The notes under the pieces were generated by a model. The model saw nothing but the letters and a program-made list of their open reading frames with translations, made no database searches and was not told the origin of the DNA. Shown piece after piece: positions 1-5,157 of a stretch of 8,687 nucleotides of DNA. The DNA is from Planctomycetota bacterium (GTDB lineage: Bacteria > Planctomycetota > SBBH01 > JACQRN01): NCBI GenBank assembly GCA_016206515.1, contig JACQRN010000167.1, positions 1 to 8,687 on the forward strand. The letters are read 5' to 3'. Made by a program: the position numbers and the translations under genes. Position 1 is the first letter of the stretch; each line of letters begins with the position of its first letter.

Positions 1-225
1 CGCGCACCGTCCGGCCCCAAGACCCTCCAATTCGCACAGGACGCCACGATCGCCGACACCCATGCGACCGTCCAGTTCTTCAACGGAAGCCTGATGCTCA
101 CCGAGCTGGGGGGATCCTCCGGAACAACCGTCAACGGGCAGACGGTCGCGGGGCGATGCCCCCTCAAGCCCGGAGACCGGATCGGGGTGGGACAGCACAT
201 GATCGAGATCGAAGGGGGGGGATAG
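1..225 (+). CDS. FHA-domain protein, C-terminal end (partial at 5' side)
   Basis: The reading frame is open from the first base and stops with TAG at 223-225, giving the last 74 residues of a longer protein. The visible part matches the second half of a forkhead-associated domain: HATV, then ELGGSSGTTVNG (the usual D/E-LGSxNGTxVNG strand and loop) and LKPGDRIGVG (the usual L..GD.I.IG). FHA domains bind phosphothreonine peptides, so the protein probably takes part in Ser/Thr phosphosignalling. What lies before the FHA domain is outside the window, so the full architecture (kinase fusion, secretion component, transcription factor) is unknown. The gene ends in a run of eight G residues (214-221) encoding a Gly tail. 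It is convergent with a phosphatase and a double-FHA gene, which suggests a shared theme across this end of the window. Confidence 0.85.
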   Translation, partial: RAPSGPKTLQFAQDATIADTHATVQFFNGSLMLTELGGSSGTTVNGQTVAGRCPLKPGDRIGVGQHMIEIEGGG

Positions 226-236
226 CCCCTCTCGAC

Positions 237-315
237 CCGCGCGCATGGATGCGCGCGGCCGCCGAGCGGAGCGCCAGGGTCCCCACGCGTACGGTTCCTG
301 CGCGTGGGGTGGCGC
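237..315. other. Two GC-rich stem-loops in the gap after the FHA gene
   Basis: Two inverted repeats follow the stop codon of the FHA gene. The first (237-246 with 249-258, CCGCGCGCAT/ATGCGCGCGG) is perfect and realistically forms a 9-bp stem with a 4-base loop. The second pairs 281-289 with 301-309 (CCCCACGCG/CGCGTGGGG, 11-base loop) and continues outward, after a 4-base bulge at 277-280, with 271-276 to 310-315 (GCGCCA/TGGCGC), about 15 pairs in all. There is no T-tract after either. They could be terminator parts, part of a structured RNA, or a palindromic repeat. No open frame of a convincing protein lies here. Confidence 0.6.
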
Positions 316-333
316 GCAGCGAGGCAGGGCGAC

Positions 334-390
334 GAGGGCTCCGCCCGAGGAGCCCTCAAGCGGACCGCGGACAGGATGTCCGCGGTCCGC
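334..390. terminator. Tandem perfect hairpins, probable bidirectional terminator
   Basis: Two perfect hairpins sit back to back between convergent genes. One pairs 334-342 with 349-357 (GAGGGCTCC/GGAGCCCTC, 6-base loop). The other pairs 360-373 with 377-390 (a 14-bp stem starting GCGGACCGCG, 3-base loop GGA). The second ends one base before the stop codon of the minus-strand phosphatase gene. Position and stability suggest transcription termination for both directions. The lack of a U-rich tract on either strand means classical intrinsic termination is not proven; many GC-rich bacteria use such U-poor hairpins. Confidence 0.6.
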
Positions 391-391
391 G

Positions 392-1267
392 TTATGAACG
401 AAGACTACGGATATTCGCCACAATCCCTTTCTGCGAGTACTTCTTGTCCAGCTTCAGGTAGCAGAAGGATCCGAAGCGGTCCTTCGAGTCGAGGATGACG
501 TGGTAGGGGCTTGGGGTGGAGTAGCCGCGGCACGGCTCGTGGCCGACGATGAAGACGTGCGACTTCACCTTCTGGGCGAAGTCGCGGGCGGTCGAGGTGT
601 TGTAGTCGCGGCCCCAGACGAGATCCTCGACCACCTCCTCCAGGTACGGATCGGAACACTTGTTCGTCCCGCTCCCCGTCGCGGGTTTCGCGCCGGCGAG
701 CCCTTCGAGGGAGAACTTATGGAGCGTCTTCTCGGGGGTCGAATGGGAGAACCAGATCCCGCTCGCGGTCCGCAGCCCGACGGGGAGGTTGCGGAAGAAC
801 TGTCGGCACGTCGCCTGAAGGGCGCCAGCGCCACCCCCCATCGCCCCGATCCGGCGGGAATTGAACACCAGGGGGATCGGGATCCCGTTCTTCATGATCT
901 CCTTCCCCTGGAGCTCCGCCAGCTCGTGGTTCCCCGCGAAGATGTGCACCTGATCCGGGAACGCCGTCTTGAACTTCGCGGCCAGCACGAGACATTCGTA
1001 GGAGTAGTCCCCCTTGAACTCCTCGTTGTAGATGTTGTGGATCAACTCGTGCAGGACGACGTGCCGCTGCGGATTATGTTCCAGGTCGGCGGTCTGGAGG
1101 ATCCGCTCGAGATTCTCGACGTTCCCGTGGATGTCCCCCGTGAAGAAGACGTCCCCCTGGGCCGGAAGCAGCACGAGATCGCCCTTGCGAAGTTTGTCGG
1201 TCCGCAGCGCGTGGACCGCGTTCTTGAAGAAGATCAGGTCGCGCGCGTAGTCGACCCCGGAGATCAT
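392..1267 (-). CDS. PPP-like metallophosphatase with variant second metal motif
   Basis: A 291-residue cytoplasmic protein of the calcineurin-like metallophosphoesterase superfamily, closest in layout to PPP Ser/Thr phosphatases. Visible blocks are GDIHGN (residues 44-49), GNHE (112-115), WFSHS (172-176), LVWGRD (216-221, like the LxWxDP block of PPP enzymes) and VGHEPC (241-246). These supply most of the Asp/Asn/His ligands of a two-metal centre. The expected GDxVDRG block, about 30 residues after GDIHG, is replaced by HELIHN (73-78), so its usual Asp ligand appears to be Glu; HELIH also reads as an HExxH motif. The ATG overlaps the TGA of the upstream double-FHA gene by ATGA, so the two are probably translationally coupled. 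The likely role is to dephosphorylate proteins bound by the FHA partner, but this is inferred; a nucleotide or other phosphoester substrate cannot be excluded. The same frame is open far upstream, but conservation begins near this ATG. Confidence 0.85.
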   Translation of the reverse strand: MISGVDYARDLIFFKNAVHALRTDKLRKGDLVLLPAQGDVFFTGDIHGNVENLERILQTADLEHNPQRHVVLHELIHNIYNEEFKGDYSYECLVLAAKFKTAFPDQVHIFAGNHELAELQGKEIMKNGIPIPLVFNSRRIGAMGGGAGALQATCRQFFRNLPVGLRTASGIWFSHSTPEKTLHKFSLEGLAGAKPATGSGTNKCSDPYLEEVVEDLVWGRDYNTSTARDFAQKVKSHVFIVGHEPCRGYSTPSPYHVILDSKDRFGSFCYLKLDKKYSQKGIVANIRSLRS

Positions 1268-1965
1268 CGCGGTGCGCTCTGCGTCAGGCGCACGCGGAAG
1301 ATCACGTTCCCGATCGTCACCTCGTCGCCGTCCGACAGGCGGGCGCTGACCTTCTTCTCCCCGTTGACGCCGGTCCCGTTCGTGCTGCCCAGGTCGCGGA
1401 TCGTGTACGTCCCGCGAACCTTGCGGAAGACGGCATGCTCGGTCGAAACCAGCGTCTCGTCGTCCGGCAGCGAGATCACGCCGTTCCCCTCCAGCTCGCG
1501 GCCGACGAGCAGGTCCCCCTGGTCCAGGGAGAACTTCTCCCCCTTGCGCGCGCCGCGTACGACCTCGATCTCGCCGGAGAACCGCTCCTCCGAGGCCGTC
1601 TGTTCCTTCGGGACGATGTAGACGCGGAACATCACATTCCCGATCTCGACCTCGTCTCCCTCCACCAGGAGGGTCTTCTCCTTCAGTAGATGGCGGTTCA
1701 GGAAGGTCCCGTTCTTGCTGCCGATATCCTCCACCCAGTACCCCCGCTCGTCTTTCCAGAACCGGGCGTGTTCGGAGGAGACGAACTTCGCCGTCTCGGA
1801 GAAGTTGATCGCGCGGGGTCGGTCGAGACCCCGGCCGATGACGACCTCGCCGTCCTCGAGCCCCCATTTCTCTCCCAGGCGTTCCCCCTGTACGACCCAG
1901 ATCTCCCCGCGCAAGGAGGAGGGGGGCCGGGGATCCGCCCGACGACGCCGGAAGAGGCCGAACAT
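1264..1965 (-). CDS. Protein with two FHA domains
   Basis: A 233-residue protein made almost entirely of two FHA domains, residues about 21-118 and 132-228. Each has the expected marks: IGRG..., SSEHARF, DIGSKNGTFLN and EGDEVEIGN in the first; VGREL, STEHAVF, DLGSTNGTGVNG and DGDEVTIGN in the second. The Arg, Ser, His and Asn positions that contact phosphothreonine look intact in both, so both should bind phosphopeptides. A short basic N-terminus (MFGLFRRRR) precedes them; no membrane segment is evident. I chose the ATG at 1965 because it directly precedes the basic start and has AGGA 9 bases upstream; the frame stays open to 2070 but that stretch looks like non-coding sequence. It is followed by, and overlaps by four bases, the PPP-like phosphatase, so it may act as an adaptor bringing that enzyme to phosphorylated targets. 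No Ser/Thr kinase is visible in the window. Confidence 0.88.
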   Translation of the reverse strand: MFGLFRRRRADPRPPSSLRGEIWVVQGERLGEKWGLEDGEVVIGRGLDRPRAINFSETAKFVSSEHARFWKDERGYWVEDIGSKNGTFLNRHLLKEKTLLVEGDEVEIGNVMFRVYIVPKEQTASEERFSGEIEVVRGARKGEKFSLDQGDLLVGRELEGNGVISLPDDETLVSTEHAVFRKVRGTYTIRDLGSTNGTGVNGEKKVSARLSDGDEVTIGNVIFRVRLTQSAPR

Positions 1966-1978
1966 GGAGACGCATCCT

Positions 1979-1984
1979 AGTATA
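1979..1984 (-). promoter_or_regulatory. Possible -10 box (TATACT) before the double-FHA gene
   Basis: On the minus strand TATACT matches five of six bases of the sigma-70 -10 consensus. It ends 13 bases before the chosen ATG, so a transcript from it would have a leader of only about 7 bases and would exclude the AGGA ribosome site. The nearest -35-like word, TTGGAG, is 20 bases away, which is too far. It could drive a near-leaderless message or be chance. Confidence 0.25.
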
Positions 1985-2011
1985 GCGGGACGGGGACGGA
2001 ACGACTCCAAG

Positions 2012-2047
2012 CGGCCCGCACGATGTTCCCGAAGGATCTGCGGGCCG
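2012..2047 (-). other. 9-bp stem-loop between gcvH and the double-FHA gene
   Basis: CGGCCCGCA (2012-2020) pairs perfectly with TGCGGGCCG (2039-2047) across an 18-base loop; on the minus strand the loop contains a small TCC-TTCG-GGA hairpin. It lies after gcvH and before the double-FHA gene, so it could end the upstream transcript. No T-tract follows, and the assignment as a terminator is tentative. Confidence 0.35.
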
Positions 2048-2052
2048 AACTC

Positions 2053-2148
2053 CCCAATCCCAACTCCCAACTCCCAACGGAACCGGTGTGATCGTTATTC
2101 CCGTGGGGAAGGCCCGAGTCTGTTGGGATTTGGGATTTGGGATTTGGG
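2053..2148. repeat. Inverted pair of heptanucleotide tandem repeat arrays
   Basis: On the plus strand 2123-2152 holds four head-to-tail copies of TTGGGAT plus TT. At 2053-2078 the complementary kind of array appears (AATCCCAA then CTCCCAA units, period 7). Read on the minus strand the left array is GTTGGGA, GTTGGGA, GTTGGGA, TTGGGGA. The two arrays can pair over about 26 bases with three mismatches across a 44-base spacer (2079-2121), which itself contains a small perfect hairpin (TTCCC GTG GGGAA, 2098-2110). Each array also has four G-tracts spaced by 3-4 bases, on opposite strands. Heptanucleotide short tandem repeats of this general kind are known in cyanobacteria (STRR) and other bacteria; their function is unclear. 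Confidence 0.85.
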
Positions 2149-2192
2149 ATTTCGTTCGCAGGCGGATTCTGCAGAAACTTTCTGGCGAACGC

Positions 2193-2582
2193 TTAGTGCG
2201 CAGACTCTACATGCCTTGCGTAGGCGTCCGCGTCGAGGAGCCCCTGCGGCGCCCCCCCCGCGACGCGGACCTTGATCATCCACCCCGCGACGTAGGGATC
2301 GTCCGCGATCGCGTCGAGCGCAGCGGACAGCGCCCCGTTGACCTCGAGGACGGTCCCCGAAACGGGGGAGACCAGGTCGGAGACCGCCTTGACCGATTCG
2401 ATCTCCCCGAACGGCTCCTTCGCCTTCAGCGCGCGCCCGGGCTTGGGCAGGTCGACATAGACGAGATCCCCCAGCTGCTCCACCGCATGGGCCGTGATCC
2501 CGACCGTCGCGACATCGCCGGACACGAGCACCCACTCGTGGGTCGTGCTGTACTTCAACAGCGCCGGATAGGTCCCCGCCAT
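2193..2582 (-). CDS. gcvH: Glycine cleavage system H protein
   Basis: A 129-residue protein, the normal length for GcvH, the lipoylated carrier that shuttles the aminomethyl group between the P, T and L proteins of glycine cleavage. The N-terminus (KYSTTHEWV, residues 10-18), GITAHAVEQLGDLVYVDLP (28-46) and ESVKAVSDL with the lipoylated lysine K65, followed by SPVSGTV and DPYVAGWMIKV, are all diagnostic. It starts with ATG at 2582, 31 bases after the stop of the polysaccharide-export gene; the gap has a 7-bp hairpin (2594-2600 with 2609-2615) and a weak GGGGCGG ribosome site. gcvT, gcvP and lpd are not adjacent, so the rest of the system must lie elsewhere or this may be a stand-alone H-like protein for lipoate handling. 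A run of eight G (minus strand, 2252-2259) lies in codons for VAGGAP near the C-terminus; the frame is intact. Confidence 0.96.
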   Translation of the reverse strand: MAGTYPALLKYSTTHEWVLVSGDVATVGITAHAVEQLGDLVYVDLPKPGRALKAKEPFGEIESVKAVSDLVSPVSGTVLEVNGALSAALDAIADDPYVAGWMIKVRVAGGAPQGLLDADAYARHVESAH

Positions 2583-2613
2583 GCGTCCGCCCCGATCCGC
2601 GATCCTAAGCGGA

Positions 2614-3549
2614 TCAGAAGATCCGGTCGTCGTTCAACTCCCAGTACTTCACGAGCGCATCCAGGGAGATGGAATCGTTCAGGAACCCGATGATCGCACC
2701 GATATCGTGCTTCGTCTGCATCCCGAAATACAGATGGTGCGAGGGGAAGAACACGACGTCCCCCCCCTGCAGACGGATGTTCTGGTCCAGATCCGCCTCC
2801 TTCAGGTATCGCTCCCAGTTGCACAGGATGACGTTGACCGTACCGTCCTCGGCCTTGCGGTAGACGGCAAGGCGATTCCACTGCGTGTTGCCGGAAAACC
2901 CGCCGGACTCGGCGATGACCTGCTGGAGATCCTCGATGCCGGTGTAGTCGTACACGACCGCCTGGATCCCCCCGGCCGATGCGATCTGCGAGAACGAGCC
3001 GAACACGACGATCCGCCCGGATCGGACGTCCCGGGTCGTCAGGACCCCCTCGGAACCGCTCACATTCACCGTGATGACCGGGTCGCGCAGGTAGGAGGAG
3101 AGACGCCGCCGCATCTCGTCCTTGAACTCCGGGATCGACATCCCCTCGACCCACATCTCGCCGATGCGCGGCAGATCGATCTTGCCGTCCGGGCCGACGC
3201 GAACCGCCCCGTTGATTGCGGCCCACGACTCCACGGAGATATTGAGGATCGTATTCGGTCCCATCCTGAACAGGGGGCGCAGGGGGCGCCCCTCCGCCTC
3301 ATGCTGCCTACGGAGCATCTCTTCGATCTCGTTCCAGGCCGCGGCGGTGTACATCCGCACGCGCATGCTCCGCGACTTCAACTCCTCCTGGTACGCCGCG
3401 CGGTCCGCAGGGTCGATGTTCAGGGTGTCGAGCACGTCGAAGATCTCCTTCGGGGAACGAGTCAAGGCGAGTCGACACCCCGCGAGGCACAACACCACCC
3501 AACCCAGCGCCACGCCCCTCATGACCGCTCTCCCCGGATTCATCGGCAC
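2614..3549 (-). CDS. Wza-like polysaccharide export outer-membrane lipoprotein
   Basis: A 311-residue predicted lipoprotein. A hydrophobic stretch ending LCLAGC puts the lipidated Cys at residue 25. After a roughly 65-residue helical spacer comes a Poly_export (Wza-type) region, about 95-165 (MGPNTILNISV, then VGPDGKIDLPRIGEMWVEG and YLRDPVITVNVSG), and one SLBB-like region, about 180-270 (VVFGSF, then IEDLQQVIAESGGFS and IRLQGGDVVFFP). Such proteins form the outer-membrane channel for capsule or exopolysaccharide. No copolymerase (Wzc), flippase or glycosyltransferase is adjacent, so it is an orphan or an accessory copy. The start is GTG at 3549, chosen because a strong GGAGG (3557-3561) lies 7 bases upstream; ATG at 3543 or ATG at 3522 (with GGAG 7 bases before it) would also keep the signal peptide. 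A G8 run (2760-2767 on the minus strand) falls in codons for QGGD. The last 40 residues match nothing I recognise. Confidence 0.88.
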   Translation of the reverse strand: MPMNPGRAVMRGVALGWVVLCLAGCRLALTRSPKEIFDVLDTLNIDPADRAAYQEELKSRSMRVRMYTAAAWNEIEEMLRRQHEAEGRPLRPLFRMGPNTILNISVESWAAINGAVRVGPDGKIDLPRIGEMWVEGMSIPEFKDEMRRRLSSYLRDPVITVNVSGSEGVLTTRDVRSGRIVVFGSFSQIASAGGIQAVVYDYTGIEDLQQVIAESGGFSGNTQWNRLAVYRKAEDGTVNVILCNWERYLKEADLDQNIRLQGGDVVFFPSHHLYFGMQTKHDIGAIIGFLNDSISLDALVKYWELNDDRIF

Positions 3550-3579
3550 ACCGGCACCTCCCCTGTAGGCAACGGGGGT

Positions 3580-3607
3580 ATTCTAGGCCCGCGCGCCTCC
3601 CGCGCAA
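3580..3607 (-). promoter_or_regulatory. Candidate sigma-70 promoter for the export lipoprotein-gcvH unit
   Basis: On the minus strand TAGAAT (3580-3585) matches five of six -10 bases, and TTGCGC (3602-3607) matches the TTG of the -35 box with a 16-base spacer. Transcription would begin about 20-25 bases before the GTG start and include its GGAGG site. It lies in the 83-base gap between divergent genes. The weak -35 keeps the confidence moderate. Confidence 0.45.
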
Positions 3608-3632
3608 GTCCTTCCGTTCCCGCCTCTTATCG

Positions 3633-4096
<464 letters not shown>

Positions 4097-4097
<1 letters not shown>

Positions 4098-4765
4098 TGG
4101 CTTCGCGAGGCGCGATGCGCGATGCGCGATGCGATATACCCCTGCGCGCCGCAGTCCTGATCGTCAGCGACAGGCGATCGGCGGGAACCGCACCGGACCG
4201 GACGGGGCCGGCGCTGCTGGAGGCGCTCGGCCGCGCCGGATGGGAGGCGCGGCTCGCCGGAGCGGTCCCCGACGAGCGAGTCTCCATCGCCCGGACGCTG
4301 CGGAGGCTGGCGACCACGGAGGATCTTGTCGTGACTGCGGGGGGAACCGGCCCCGGAGCGAGGGACGTCACGCCGGAGGCGACGCGGGAGGTTCTCGATA
4401 CGGAGCTTCCGGGGCTCGGCGAGGCGATGCGCGCGGCGTTCCGGAAGCGCTACCCCGCATCCATGCTCTCGCGCGCCACGGCTGGGGTGTGCGGGAACGC
4501 GCTGCTTCTCAACCTACCCGGATCCCCCCGCGGGGCGGTCGAATCCCTCGAGGCGGTCGCCGGCGTCCTTCCCCACGCGATCGGGATCCTCCGCGGCGCG
4601 AAGCGCCACCCGTCCCGAACCGGCGCACGACCCAGCCCAAGGAAACGGGAGCACCCTGCGCCGCGGCGCGCGGGGCGCGGACGCACTTCCGTCAGATCCG
4701 CAACCTCCCCTGCCCGTCACCCTTCTCTCGATACCCGGCGCTCAACAACTTCTCGATCCGCTTGA
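4097..4765 (+). CDS. MogA/MoaB-family molybdopterin adenylyltransferase with extra tail
   Basis: The core, residues about 17-168, is a MoCF_biosynth domain: AAVLIVSD, DRTGPAL, VPDE, LVVTAGGTGPGARDVTPEAT (78-97), PGLGEAMR, LSRATAGVCGNALLLNLPGSPRGA (124-147) and LPHAIGIL. MogA activates molybdopterin by adenylation before molybdate insertion; MoaB homologues have the same fold, so I leave the symbol open. The common TTGGTG is TAGGTG here. The ATG at 4097 overlaps the moaC stop (TAATG). A tail of about 54 residues after GILRGAKRH, rich in Arg, Pro and Ser, has no family counterpart that I know, and its last 74 bases overlap the 3' end of the convergent receiver gene. The tail may be read-through into sequence not selected as protein, or the original stop may be lost. 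The N-terminus contains three copies of CGCGATG (4111-4131). Confidence 0.9.
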
Positions 4766-5132
4766 TCAGATCCGCGGACTTGAACGGCTTCGACATGAAG
4801 TCGTCGGCGCGGGAGCGCACGCGCCAGTAGTCGTCCGTCTTCGTGGAGGCCTGGGTGGTCGCGGTCAGGATCATGACCGGGATGTGCTCCATCTTCGGAT
4901 CGTTCTTGAGCTCGTAGCAGACCTCCAGGCCGTTCTTCCCCGGCATCATCACGTCGAGCAGGATCAGGTGAGGCTCGATCTTTCGCGCGGTCTCCAGGGC
5001 GGCCTTGCCGTTGTCGACCGCCGTGACCTGGTGGCCACACCCCTCCAGGGTGAACTGGAGGATGGTCCGGATGTTCGGATCGTCCTCCGCGATCAGGACG
5101 TGCTTCCTCTTCGCGCTCGTCGCTTCGGCCAT
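4692..5132 (-). CDS. Stand-alone response-regulator receiver protein
   Basis: A 146-residue protein that is essentially one CheY-like receiver domain (about 11-132) with a short charged tail. Visible residues are the acidic pair D17/D18 (AEDD), the phosphoacceptor D60 (LILLDVMMPGKNG), the switch threonine T90 (LTA) and K115 (SKPF). There is no DNA-binding or enzymatic output domain, so it should work through protein contacts or phosphotransfer. The stretch between T90 and K115 (ending in WRVRSRADDFMSKPF) is about three residues longer than in E. coli CheY. The ATG at 5132 is set by a strong GGAGGG (5140-5145) seven bases upstream; the frame stays open beyond it into the kinase gene. It lies 25 bases after the histidine kinase, its probable partner. 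Its 3' end overlaps the convergent MogA-family gene by 74 bases. Confidence 0.93.
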   Translation of the reverse strand: MAEATSAKRKHVLIAEDDPNIRTILQFTLEGCGHQVTAVDNGKAALETARKIEPHLILLDVMMPGKNGLEVCYELKNDPKMEHIPVMILTATTQASTKTDDYWRVRSRADDFMSKPFKSADLIKRIEKLLSAGYREKGDGQGRLRI

Positions 5133-5157
5133 GCCCGTACCCTCCGGCGATTCTACC

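Noticed and set aside
156..498. Short plus-strand frames across the gap after the FHA gene
   Set aside because: They cover the stem-loop array, have no plausible ribosome site and give Arg/Gly-rich products without family marks.
500..1621. A 373-codon open frame on the plus strand
   Set aside because: It is antisense to the phosphatase and the double-FHA genes, both of which show clear family motifs. Its own translation has no recognisable domain and is typical of frames opened by GC-rich codon bias.
1268..2077. Upstream extension of the phosphatase frame to about 561 residues
   Set aside because: The extension is another frame of the double-FHA gene, low in hydrophobic content and rich in Arg and Gly, with no motif. 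The ATGA overlap at 1264-1267 gives a natural start.
2123..2152. Heptamer array considered as a CRISPR or telomere-like sequence
   Set aside because: The unit is only 7 bases with no spacers, and it is internal with an inverted partner, so neither reading fits.
4658..4669. GCGCCGCGGCGC palindrome near the end of the MogA-family gene as a terminator
   Set aside because: It has no loop bases and no T-tract, and such palindromes are frequent in GC-rich coding DNA.
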